From Alphaproteobacteria bacterium (GTDB lineage: Bacteria; Pseudomonadota; Alphaproteobacteria; UBA8366), in NCBI GenBank assembly GCA_018665505.1, contig JABJCS010000651.1:1-5789 (forward strand): DNA of 5,789 bases, given 5' to 3'. The notes beneath the pieces were generated by a model. The model worked only from the letters and a program-made list of their open reading frames with translations, searched no databases and had not been told where the DNA came from. Of this stretch, positions 1 to 5,789 are shown piece by piece; position 1 is the first letter of the stretch, and each line of letters opens with the position of its first letter. The position numbers were made by a program, and so were the translations under genes.

Positions 1-503
1 AAAACCAACTTTGGCTGGTGAAACGCCCCCACCAAATTCTTGCCCTGCGGCGTATCGATCGCCGTCTTTCCACCAACCGAGCTATCCACCTGCGCCAGCA
101 GGGTTGTCGGAACCTGAATGAAATCGACACCCCGCAGCGCGATAGCCGCCGCGAACCCGGTAATGTCACCGATCACTCCGCCGCCCAAGGCGACCAATGT
201 CGTCGACCGATCGATCCCGAGCGTCAATAGCTGGTCGAGCAGGGATTCGAGATGTTTGAAACCTTTGGTTTGTTCGCCCGGCGGCAGAATGATCGTATCG
301 AACGCGATTTCCGCATCGCCCAAGGAATGCGCCAAAGTATCGAGATGGAATTTCGCCACCGTCTCGTCCGTGACGACGATGACCCGGTCACCGCCAACGA
401 TATCACGCATCAGCGCCCCGGCGCGCGCGAGGACCCCGTCACCGATCACGATGTCATAGGACCTGTCCGCCAAGTCTACATGGACGATTTCTGTTTCAGT
501 CAT
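1..503 (-). CDS. aroB: 3-dehydroquinate synthase, N-terminal part (runs off the left edge)
   Basis: The enzyme converts DAHP to 3-dehydroquinate, the second step of the cytosolic shikimate pathway, using NAD and a divalent metal. The 167 visible residues start MTETEIVHVDL and cover the Rossmann-like NAD-binding domain. Family motifs seen are PGEQ (75-78), GGGVIGD (107-113), the PTTLLAQVDSSVGGKT block (132-147) and the GKN of the next loop (154-156). The metal-ligand region (Glu/His/His in the C-terminal domain) lies beyond the window, so completeness cannot be judged; the family is usually about 360 residues. The ATG is supported by a strong GGGAGG nine bases upstream and by colinearity with known AroB proteins. 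It overlaps the aroK stop by 8 bases (ATGACTGA), which points to co-transcription and translational coupling. No disruption is seen. Confidence 0.96.
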   Translation of the reverse strand, partial: MTETEIVHVDLADRSYDIVIGDGVLARAGALMRDIVGGDRVIVVTDETVAKFHLDTLAHSLGDAEIAFDTIILPPGEQTKGFKHLESLLDQLLTLGIDRSTTLVALGGGVIGDITGFAAAIALRGVDFIQVPTTLLAQVDSSVGGKTAIDTPQGKNLVGAFHQPKLV

Positions 504-1059
504 CCTGTGGGGCCTCCCGGTCCCGCCAATAAGCTTCGAGCGCATCAATAACCCGGTCGACGGTCGCGTCGCGCGGGCCGTCCGTACTCTCCACCGTCAA
601 ATCTGCCTCGCTATATGTCGGATACCGCTCATCGATTAATTTTTGTAGTGTACCCTGCGGATCGGAAGTTTTCAGCATTGGTCTGTTGTCGCGTCGGCTA
701 ACGCGCCGCCAGAGGGTTTCGAAATCTGCCCTGAGCCACACCGAGACGGACAATTCCTTGATCGCCGCGCGTGTCTGCTCGTTCATGAAAGCCCCGCCGC
801 CTGTCGCGATGACCTTTACCGGTCCTTCTAGGAGCCGCAGGATCACCCGGCGCTCGCCATCGCGAAAGGCTTCCTCGCCGTGCCTTTCGAATATATCCGG
901 GATGCTACACCCGGCCGCGGATTCAATCTCATTATCCGCATCCATGAAATCCAAATTCAGCCGTTCGGCCACGCGACGACCGATGGCGCTCTTGCCCGCG
1001 CCCATCATTCCGACGAAGACAATTGGTTTAACTGGTACCGGATATGACCGAGATGACAT
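496..1059 (-). CDS. aroK: Shikimate kinase
   Basis: The enzyme phosphorylates shikimate to shikimate 3-phosphate with ATP in the cytosol. With the chosen ATG the protein has 187 residues, within the usual 170-200. Visible motifs are the Walker A P-loop GMMGAGKS (17-24), the DAD shikimate/Mg site (40-42), the FR pair (65-66), the GGG shikimate loop (87-89), the lid RDNRPML (123-129) and the RYPTYSEAD adenine-side motif (145-153). The frame stays open upstream to a TTG at 1128, which would add 23 residues (MCVSLKAQ...), but shikimate kinases normally begin just before the P-loop strand, so ATG at 1059 is preferred. That ATG has no clear Shine-Dalgarno sequence; instead a 24-codon ORF ends one base before it. 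aroK is the first gene of the leftward aroK-aroB unit and overlaps aroB by 8 bases. Confidence 0.95.
   Translation of the reverse strand: MSSRSYPVPVKPIVFVGMMGAGKSAIGRRVAERLNLDFMDADNEIESAAGCSIPDIFERHGEEAFRDGERRVILRLLEGPVKVIATGGGAFMNEQTRAAIKELSVSVWLRADFETLWRRVSRRDNRPMLKTSDPQGTLQKLIDERYPTYSEADLTVESTDGPRDATVDRVIDALEAYWRDREAPQDD
513..518 (-). promoter_or_regulatory. Shine-Dalgarno sequence of aroB
   Basis: GGGAGG on the minus strand lies 9 bases before the aroB ATG and inside the last codons of aroK. It is the clearest ribosome-binding site in the window and fixes the aroB start. aroB therefore has its own initiation signal besides any coupling to aroK. Confidence 0.75.
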
Positions 1060-1060
1060 T

Positions 1061-1135
1061 TCAATTGCGCCCGCTTCGGCGGGCAAGCCGTTGAACCGCG
1101 CTGTTTGCGCCTTTAAACTGACGCACAATTGCCAT
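1061..1135 (-). other. Possible short upstream ORF (24 aa) before aroK
   Basis: An ATG at 1135 opens a frame beginning MAIVRQFKG and ending RRSGRN with TGA at 1063-1061. This leaves one base before the aroK ATG (TGAAATG). It is basic and has no recognised homology. No good ribosome-binding site precedes its ATG. It could couple aroK translation by termination-reinitiation, or be chance; comparison of relatives would decide. Confidence 0.25.
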
Positions 1136-1147
1136 AGTCAGGGACTA

Positions 1148-1166
1148 GCGTAAAGTCTGTTTACGC
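1148..1166. promoter_or_regulatory. Perfect inverted repeat in the divergent intergenic region, candidate operator
   Basis: GCGTAAA (1148-1154) and TTTACGC (1160-1166) are exact reverse complements separated by five bases. The 19-bp element lies between the leftward aroK-aroB unit and the rightward gene at 1219. Its size and symmetry fit the binding site of a dimeric repressor or activator that could serve both directions. No run of T follows on either strand, so a terminator is less likely. I cannot assign a regulator family, and no convincing -35/-10 pair could be placed around it. Confidence 0.4.
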
Positions 1167-1218
1167 GAATACCCTTGGCGTGGCACCTAAGCTTCGGCGA
1201 CATTTAAGAAAGTCTGAT

Positions 1219-1359
1219 ATGCGACGATTGGTCACTATCGTATTGCTTACACTGCTTCTGATCGTCGGAGGCGGTCTCATTTTTCTCATGACTTGGGACA
1301 TTCCTCCGCCCTCGCATCAAGTCGAAAAGACGCTCGATGATTCACGTTTCCCACGCTAG
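1219..1359 (+). CDS. Small single-pass membrane protein of unknown function (46 aa)
   Basis: The 46-residue protein begins MRRLVTIVLL. Two arginines are followed by an uninterrupted hydrophobic segment (about residues 4-24) and then a polar tail with TWDIPPPSHQVEKTL and a final DDSRFPR. This predicts an inner-membrane anchor with a short C-terminal tail outside the cytoplasm by the positive-inside rule; an uncleaved signal-anchor is likelier than a lipoprotein because no cysteine is present. A purine-rich AAGAAAG (1206-1212) lies six bases before the ATG. The stop falls 23 bases inside the next gene, typical of a coupled pair. The WDIPPPS...VEK...D.RFPR tail looks like a conserved short alphaproteobacterial family as I remember it, but this is not verified and no function is known to me. 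First gene of the rightward unit. Confidence 0.78.
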   Translation: MRRLVTIVLLTLLLIVGGGLIFLMTWDIPPPSHQVEKTLDDSRFPR

Positions 1360-3181
1360 CGCCGTCATTGCCGTAACTGTTATTTCCTGGAGCGCCTGGG
1401 CCCAAGGACCGACGCTGCTGACGCCAAAGCCGAAGCCGGAGATACCGGCAGCCACGCAAGACGCGGCGCCGCGTGGCGTACCGTCCGCCTCACCGCTCCG
1501 CCTGACGCCGAGGAAATTGCGACCGTTGGCGACGGAACGGCCTTCCGGACCATCGCAATCCACGTCGCGCAGCATCATTCAGGTCGAGGGATTGTCGGAG
1601 ATCGATCCAAACTCCGTCGGCAACCTATCGCTGGAGAATGGTGGATTCGGTACCCACATGTGGCGCGGCACGCCGCGCGCTGTGATCGAGCGGTTCTTGC
1701 CGCAATTGCCTGCCGCGATGCGCTCCCCGGTTTTGCGAGATCTGACACGGCGGCTGGTGTTGTCCTCCGCGGAGATGCCCGCCAGGGATCCGCAGAGCGA
1801 GGTGAAACCGGAGCGGAGTTTGATCGCGGCGCGGATTTCGCTGCTGCAATCGATGGGCGCCTTCAAGGACGCCCGCGAATTAACCAATCTCATGCCGCGA
1901 CGCTCGCAGGATTCAAGGCTACTGCAGCTACAAGCGGAAGACCGACTCTACGCAAACGATTACGGCAACGCCTGTCAGATCGTCGACAATGCCGGAGAGC
2001 ACCTGGCCAAACCTTATTGGCAACGGTTGCTGGTGTTTTGCCAGACCCTGCAAGGGGATACGGAAGGTGCGGCACTCGGCGCGGGCTTGTTGGCCGAGTC
2101 GTTGGGGGCCACCGATTCGGCATTTTTCCTGCTGATCGACCGCCTCACCCAGAATACGACGGACCCACTTTTGAGTCTCCCGAAACCGAACGCCTTGCAT
2201 CTGGCCGCCATGCGCACGGCGCAAGTGACCATTCCCGACGATGCCATATCACCCCACAATCCGGCGGTGCTGCGAACCATCGGCATTAGCCCCAACGCCC
2301 GGCTCGAGACCCGTCTGGCGGCGGCGGAAATGGCGGTTGAATTTGGCGCGCTCTCGACCGAACGCCTCGCGGAAATATACATGGCGGAGAAGTTCGACCC
2401 GGTCGAACTGAACAATGCCCTCAGCTTGGCTGCCGCCGACCGGTCTCCGCGCGGACGCGCGCTTTTGTTTCAAGCGGCCCAAATCGAATCGGTCAATATG
2501 GCTAAGGCCGCCGTCTTCTCGAAAGCATTCGAAATAGCGACCGAAGAGAACGGATATCTCCGCACCATCGAACTTTATCGCCCGCTCTTAGCCGGATTAA
2601 CATCCGCCCCTGAAATTAATTGGTTCGCCGGGGAAGCGGCTCGCGCACTCTATGCGGTCGACCGGCCCTTGCCGGCGCGCTCGTGGATGGAAATATTGCG
2701 GCTCGCGGCGGCACAGAACGAGGAATACAAAACCATCTCCGACGGGCTTTGGTTTCTGCGCAATCTGACGGATTCGACGATTGCCGAGGACGACTTTAAC
2801 ACTGGCCTCACCGGTTGGCTCACGTATCACAAATCGAAATCCGGTGCGCGGGCGCAATCGCGCATGGCAGCCGGGCTATTGTTACTTGAGGCGCTCGGCC
2901 ATGAAATACCCGATGACGCTTGGTGGCAGGTTCTGGAAGCGCCGCGCACGCCAGTCGAGTCCGGCGGCGCGACCGTTTTTCGGATCGCCATGTCCCGCGC
3001 GACGGATGCAGGACGCATCGGTGAGGCCATTTTATTGCTGCTCCTCTCTTTCGGCGAAGCCGCGCCGGCGATCGACAATATCGACACTGTGAGCACCGCC
3101 GTCCGGGTCCTGCGCCAACTCGGCCTGGAAACCGAAGCGAAGAAACTGGTGCTGGAAGTAGCGGCCACGGGAGGGCTTTAG
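1337..3181 (+). CDS. Exported alpha-helical (TPR-like) protein of unknown function
   Basis: The 614-residue protein has an N-terminal signal peptide: hydrophobic core about 8-20, likely cleavage after AWA at 22/23, and no lipobox. A Pro/Ala/Ser-rich, probably disordered stretch follows (about 23-78). A compact block (about 80-147) contains IIQVEGLSEIDP, GGFGTHMW and the helix ending RRLVLSSAEMP. The rest (about 155-614) is Ala/Leu-rich amphipathic helices resembling a tetratricopeptide-like solenoid, without crisp repeat consensus. It is probably periplasmic, perhaps working with the small membrane protein whose gene it overlaps by 23 bp; that partnership is inferred from gene order only. The signal peptide supports the ATG at 1337. 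No enzyme motif is visible. Ala-rich proteins of this type can attract misleading names, so I leave it unnamed. It ends with TAG 33 bp before the first ATG of xerD, in the same frame. Confidence 0.9.
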   Translation: MIHVSHASAVIAVTVISWSAWAQGPTLLTPKPKPEIPAATQDAAPRGVPSASPLRLTPRKLRPLATERPSGPSQSTSRSIIQVEGLSEIDPNSVGNLSLENGGFGTHMWRGTPRAVIERFLPQLPAAMRSPVLRDLTRRLVLSSAEMPARDPQSEVKPERSLIAARISLLQSMGAFKDARELTNLMPRRSQDSRLLQLQAEDRLYANDYGNACQIVDNAGEHLAKPYWQRLLVFCQTLQGDTEGAALGAGLLAESLGATDSAFFLLIDRLTQNTTDPLLSLPKPNALHLAAMRTAQVTIPDDAISPHNPAVLRTIGISPNARLETRLAAAEMAVEFGALSTERLAEIYMAEKFDPVELNNALSLAAADRSPRGRALLFQAAQIESVNMAKAAVFSKAFEIATEENGYLRTIELYRPLLAGLTSAPEINWFAGEAARALYAVDRPLPARSWMEILRLAAAQNEEYKTISDGLWFLRNLTDSTIAEDDFNTGLTGWLTYHKSKSGARAQSRMAAGLLLLEALGHEIPDDAWWQVLEAPRTPVESGGATVFRIAMSRATDAGRIGEAILLLLLSFGEAAPAIDNIDTVSTAVRVLRQLGLETEAKKLVLEVAATGGL

Positions 3182-3189
3182 GCAATCTC

Positions 3190-3193
3190 GGAG
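3190..3193 (+). promoter_or_regulatory. Candidate ribosome-binding site for xerD
   Basis: GGAG lies in the 33-bp gap between the stop of the exported protein and the first ATG of xerD. It is 21 bases from that ATG, too far for normal initiation, but 9 bases from an in-frame ATT at 3203. Its position therefore favours a start upstream of the ATG, though a four-base match can arise by chance. Confidence 0.3.
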
Positions 3194-3214
3194 CTGACCG
3201 AAATTTTCCTCGAA

Positions 3215-4084
3215 ATGATGGCGGCGGAACGCGGCGCTTCGGAAAACACTTGCCTGGCCTATCAACGGGATCTGCAGGATTTTACCGGATGGCTCGCCAA
3301 GCGCCCCCACGACGTTACCGAAGCAGATAGCGCCGATATTCGCGATTTCCTTACCGCACTTGCGCAGCGCGGCCTGGCCCCGTCCAGCAGTGCGCGCAAA
3401 CTGTCCTCGCTCCGGCAATTTTTCAAATTCCTACATGGCGACGGTTACCGCGACGACGATCCGACAGCGGTCATCGACAGTCCGCGCCAAGGCCGCAGTC
3501 TTCCGAAAGTCTTGAGCGAAGCCGAGGTTGACGCCTTGCTGGTCGCGGCGCGGAACGTGAAAGGAGCTGCCGGCGACCGTATTCTGGCAATGATGGAGCT
3601 GCTCTACGCTACCGGGTTGCGGGTCTCCGAATTGGTCGGCCTGCCCTTGAACGCGGTCACCGGAGACCGCCAAGTGCTGCTGGTGAAAGGTAAGGGTAAC
3701 AAGGAACGCATGGTCCCCATGAACGGGGAAGCACGTGCCGCCCTCGACGCTTATCTCGCGGTCCGCATTACCTTCTTACCGGAAAGTACTGAATCGAGAT
3801 GGCTGTTCCCGTCACGCGGCAAGGAAGGCCACGTGACCCGAAGACGTTTCGCGCAAATGCTGGGCGACCTGGCGTTGGCGGCCGGCCTCGACCCCCGCCG
3901 CGTCAGCCCACATGTGTTGCGCCATGCCTTCGCCAGTCATCTGTTGGCGAATGGCGCGGACTTGCGCCTCGTGCAACAAATGTTGGGACACGCAGATATT
4001 TCCACGACGCAAATTTACACGCATATCTTGGATGCACGGCTCAAATCCCTGGTCGGCGACATGCACCCTTTGGCGAAGAAATAA
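3215..4084 (+). CDS. xerD: Tyrosine site-specific recombinase XerD (start uncertain)
   Basis: XerD acts with XerC at the chromosomal dif site, under FtsK control, to resolve chromosome dimers at division. The N-terminal SAM-like core-binding domain (about 1-95) precedes the catalytic domain. The full catalytic set is present: Arg136 (ATGLRVSEL), Lys160 (KGKGNKER), His233 and Arg236 (SPHVLRHAF), His259 (LGHADISTT) and nucleophile Tyr268 (QIYTH). SPHVLRHAFASHLLANGADLR and PKVLSEAEVDALL match XerD better than XerC. From the ATG there are 289 residues, and catalytic positions sit 11-12 lower than in E. coli XerD (298 aa). Codons upstream of the ATG encode a plausible continuation of the first helix (LTEIFLE), so the true start may be a non-standard codon such as ATT at 3203 or CTG at 3194. 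It is flanked by housekeeping genes, so it is chromosomal Xer rather than a mobile-element integrase. Confidence 0.93.
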   Translation: MMAAERGASENTCLAYQRDLQDFTGWLAKRPHDVTEADSADIRDFLTALAQRGLAPSSSARKLSSLRQFFKFLHGDGYRDDDPTAVIDSPRQGRSLPKVLSEAEVDALLVAARNVKGAAGDRILAMMELLYATGLRVSELVGLPLNAVTGDRQVLLVKGKGNKERMVPMNGEARAALDAYLAVRITFLPESTESRWLFPSRGKEGHVTRRRFAQMLGDLALAAGLDPRRVSPHVLRHAFASHLLANGADLRLVQQMLGHADISTTQIYTHILDARLKSLVGDMHPLAKK

Positions 4085-4086
4085 AC

Positions 4087-4179
4087 ATGCGATCTGTCAA
4101 CACCAAAGGCCGTTCGCCAAGTGCTCAAGCTTGTGCTAATTCAAGGCGGTCGAAAACAATATTCCAGTACCGCTCATGA
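4087..4179 (+). other. Possible short ORF (30 aa) between xerD and accA
   Basis: ATG at 4087, two bases after the xerD stop, opens a frame starting MRSVNTKGRS. It ends with TGA overlapping the accA ATG as ATGA (4176-4179). The product is polar and basic with no recognised motif. The arrangement is that of a coupled leader ORF, and accA has no clear Shine-Dalgarno sequence of its own. Only a weak purine stretch (GAAGAA, 4075-4080) precedes this ATG. It may be chance in a 91-bp gap. Confidence 0.25.
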
Positions 4180-5132
4180 AAGTCTTCCTGGATTTCGAGC
4201 AACAGATCGCCGAACTCGAAAATAAGATCGAGGAATTGCGGCATCTGTCCGATACCGGCGGGGTTAATATCGCCGACGAAGTCTCGAAACTTCAGTCGAA
4301 AGCCGACCGCCTGCTCCGCTCGACCTACCAGTCGTTGACGCCGTGGCAAAAGGTACTCGTCGCGCGGCATCCAGAACGTCCGCATTTTCGTGACTACACG
4401 GCAGCACTGCTCGAGGAATACACACCGTTCGCAGGCGACCGCAACTTCGCCGATGACAAAGCCATCGAAGGCGGAATCGCGCGCTTCCGGGGCCGCAGTT
4501 GCGTCATCATCGGGCACGAGAAGGGCATCGATACCAACGACCGAGTGCACCATAATTTCGGCATGGCGCGGCCCGAGGGATACCGTAAAGCCCAACGGCT
4601 GATGGCGCTCGCCGATCGCTTCAACTTGCCCATTCTGACCTTCGTCGACACGCCCGGCGCCTATCCCGGCATCGGTGCCGAGGAGCGTGGCCAAGCGGAA
4701 GCCATCGCCAGCTGCATCGACGCCTGCCTATCAGTGCGAGTGCCCATCGTTAGCATCGTGATCGGTGAGGGCGGATCTGGCGGCGCGATTGCATTAGCGA
4801 CTGCCAACCACGCCATCATGTTGGAGCACAGCATTTACTCCGTCATCTCGCCGGAAGGCTGCGCGTCGATCTTGTGGCGCAGCTCGGACAAAGCCCAAGC
4901 CGCCGCCGAAGCCTTGCGACTGACCGCACAAGACTTGCAAAAACTCGACCTGATCGACGAAGTCGTCCCTGAACCCGTCGGCGGCGCGCATCGGAATCCG
5001 GGTACGACCATCGGCACCCTCGGCGACCGAATCGACCGGACCCTCGATGCCCTGCTGGCGCTTGACGGTGATACACTACGACTGCGGCGGCGCGAGAAAT
5101 TCCTCGCGATGGGCAAATCAGGCCTGAATTAG
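4176..5132 (+). CDS. accA: Acetyl-CoA carboxylase carboxyltransferase subunit alpha
   Basis: AccA pairs with AccD as the alpha2beta2 carboxyltransferase that moves CO2 from carboxybiotin on AccB to acetyl-CoA, giving malonyl-CoA for fatty-acid synthesis. The protein has 318 residues, against 319 in E. coli, and aligns from its first residues ([15 protein letters not shown]). An N-terminal helical part (about 1-60) is followed by the crotonase-like carboxyltransferase fold. Diagnostic blocks are ARHPERP (63-69), [12 protein letters not shown] (86-97), [13 protein letters not shown] (127-139), [18 protein letters not shown] (156-173), the glycine-rich oxyanion region [11 protein letters not shown] (197-207), [14 protein letters not shown] (221-234) and [11 protein letters not shown] (265-275). 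It starts 91 bp after xerD with no convincing promoter between, so co-transcription is likely. The start has no strong ribosome-binding site, but homology fixes it. No defect is seen. Confidence 0.97.
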   Translation: MKVFLDFEQQIAELENKIEELRHLSDTGGVNIADEVSKLQSKADRLLRSTYQSLTPWQKVLVARHPERPHFRDYTAALLEEYTPFAGDRNFADDKAIEGGIARFRGRSCVIIGHEKGIDTNDRVHHNFGMARPEGYRKAQRLMALADRFNLPILTFVDTPGAYPGIGAEERGQAEAIASCIDACLSVRVPIVSIVIGEGGSGGAIALATANHAIMLEHSIYSVISPEGCASILWRSSDKAQAAAEALRLTAQDLQKLDLIDEVVPEPVGGAHRNPGTTIGTLGDRIDRTLDALLALDGDTLRLRRREKFLAMGKSGLN

Positions 5133-5243
5133 AGCCTTCCCAATAACGCTCGCCTGTACCTCGGCCACAGCGCCGGGGCCCAGCGCGCACGATATATCCT
5201 GCCCACGAGATCCCGGATCGCTCCCGTCCAGAAAACGTTCGTA
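5133..5243. other. Convergent intergenic spacer between accA and the crotonase gene
   Basis: This 111-bp gap separates two genes that end facing each other, where terminators are expected. The only structure I can draw is a GC-rich hairpin read on the minus strand (5170-5186; seven pairs including one G-U, three-base loop). No U-tract follows, so it is not a convincing intrinsic terminator. No ORF or RNA gene is visible. Confidence 0.4.
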
Positions 5244-5789
5244 TTATTGGTTTTTCTTCCCCAGAAAAGCGTCGATCACTGCTTGCGGCTCGCCCTTCGC
5301 ATAGGCCTCTTGCTGACCGAGTACACCGGCGCGAAAGGCTTCGTCGAAACCGGACAGCGCGATTTCACGGAATCGTGCCTTGGTGCGCTTCCAGGCGACG
5401 GACGGCTTCTCAGAGAAGGATTGAGCAACCTCGCAAGCCTTGGTTACGACTTGATCGCGCGCCACCAAATGGTTGATCAGACCCAGGGACGTTGCCTCTT
5501 CTGCCTCCAAAAGGCGGCCGGTCATGGAAAGCTCCTGATTCTTCGACCAACCAAGATGTAGGCTCATCCAATACGACCCCATAATGCTGGGAATACCGGC
5601 GTTGATTTCGGGTTGGCCCATCTTGATGCCGGGATGCGCTACTCGTTGGTCAGAGACCAAGGCCATCTGAAAACCGCCACCCGCCGCGACACCGTTGAGG
5701 GCGGCGATCACCGGCTTTTCGGTTAACAAAATTTGCTTGTAGATATTGCAGACAGTCCCGAACCATTCTTCGATCTCTGCCACTTGCAC
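5244..5789 (-). CDS. Enoyl-CoA hydratase/isomerase (crotonase) family protein, C-terminal 181 residues (5' end outside window)
   Basis: Crotonase-fold enzymes act on acyl-CoA thioesters, stabilising the enolate in an oxyanion hole. The visible part starts within an open frame at the right edge; full proteins are about 260 residues, so roughly 75 are missing. Seen are KPVIAALNGVAAGGGFQMAL (25-44 of this fragment), which carries the glycine-rich oxyanion-hole segment, MGQPEINAGIP (57-67), and TGRLLEAEEATSLGLINHLV (90-109). Aligned with rat mitochondrial enoyl-CoA hydratase, the Glu144 position is Gln41 and the Glu164 position is Glu61, with spacing of exactly 20 as in the rat enzyme. The usual PGAGGTQRL is replaced by PSIMGSYWM. 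The reaction is therefore uncertain: isomerase, hydrolase, lyase or specialised hydratase are all possible. It is convergent with accA, so probably a separate transcription unit. Confidence 0.9.
   Translation of the reverse strand: MQVAEIEEWFGTVCNIYKQILLTEKPVIAALNGVAAGGGFQMALVSDQRVAHPGIKMGQPEINAGIPSIMGSYWMSLHLGWSKNQELSMTGRLLEAEEATSLGLINHLVARDQVVTKACEVAQSFSEKPSVAWKRTKARFREIALSGFDEAFRAGVLGQQEAYAKGEPQAVIDAFLGKKNQ

Noticed and set aside
1060..1128. Extended aroK N-terminus from TTG at 1128
   Set aside because: Shikimate kinases begin close to the P-loop strand; the added 23 residues have no family resemblance and no good ribosome-binding site precedes the TTG.
686..1153. Open frame of 155 codons on the plus strand
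   Set aside because: It is antisense to aroK, whose motifs are unmistakable, and its Ser/Arg-rich translation is typical of an opposite-strand shadow.
1181..1196. TGGCAC at 1181-1186, resembling a sigma-54 -24 element
   Set aside because: The required -12 GC at the correct spacing is absent (CTTCG instead of TTGCA).
1660..2289. Open frame of 209 codons on the plus strand inside the exported-protein gene
   Set aside because: The translation is Arg/Gly/Ala-rich with no motif, and lies in an alternative frame of a gene with a clear signal peptide and helical composition.
3215..4084. Integrase of a mobile element
   Set aside because: The sequence is a standard XerD and the flanks are housekeeping genes, with no attachment repeats, tRNA or phage genes.
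4126..4133. Palindrome CAAGCTTG in the xerD-accA gap
   Set aside because: Eight bases without extension; too short to support a site.
4131..4163. TTGTGC followed by CAATATT as a possible promoter for accA
   Set aside because: The -10 matches are poor and spacing is wrong for good matches; nothing separates this from background.
5118..5127. Palindrome TCAGGCCTGA at the end of accA
   Set aside because: Only ten bases with no loop, inside coding sequence; cannot form a terminator hairpin.
5140..5250. Distant inverted repeat CCAATAA / TTATTGG across the accA-crotonase spacer
   Set aside because: Only seven bases, about 97 bases apart, partly within the crotonase gene; expected by chance.

Overview
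The window is ordinary chromosomal housekeeping DNA, most likely from an alphaproteobacterium, perhaps Rhodospirillales-like. That placement is inference from three things: moderately GC-rich coding sequence, the proteins' character, and the gene order aroB-aroK diverging from a small membrane protein, a large exported helical protein, xerD and accA. I see no insertion sequence, phage gene, CRISPR array, rRNA or tRNA.

Left part, minus strand (1-1059): the N-terminal 167 codons of aroB (3-dehydroquinate synthase, running off the left edge) and, upstream of it, complete aroK (shikimate kinase). They overlap by 8 bases, so aroK-aroB is transcribed leftward as one shikimate-pathway unit. A divergent intergenic region of about 160 bp follows. 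It holds a perfect 7+7 bp inverted repeat (1148-1166), an 8-bp direct repeat, and a possible 24-codon upstream ORF ending one base before aroK.

Centre, plus strand (1219-5132): a 46-aa single-pass membrane protein, a 614-aa exported alpha-helical protein overlapping it by 23 bp, xerD (tyrosine recombinase of the dif chromosome-dimer system), and accA (carboxyltransferase alpha subunit of acetyl-CoA carboxylase). The small overlaps and short gaps suggest one rightward transcript. The first two genes have no function I can name. xerD has an unusual start: conserved family sequence continues upstream of its first ATG, with no ATG, GTG or TTG available before the in-frame stop of the preceding gene.

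Right edge, minus strand (5244-5789): the C-terminal 181 residues of a crotonase-superfamily protein, convergent with accA. By motif spacing, one of the two classical catalytic glutamates is replaced by glutamine, so it is probably not a standard enoyl-CoA hydratase.

I found no new multi-gene system. The points most worth checking are the xerD start, the uncharacterised membrane/exported protein pair, the palindrome between the divergent units, and the altered crotonase active site.
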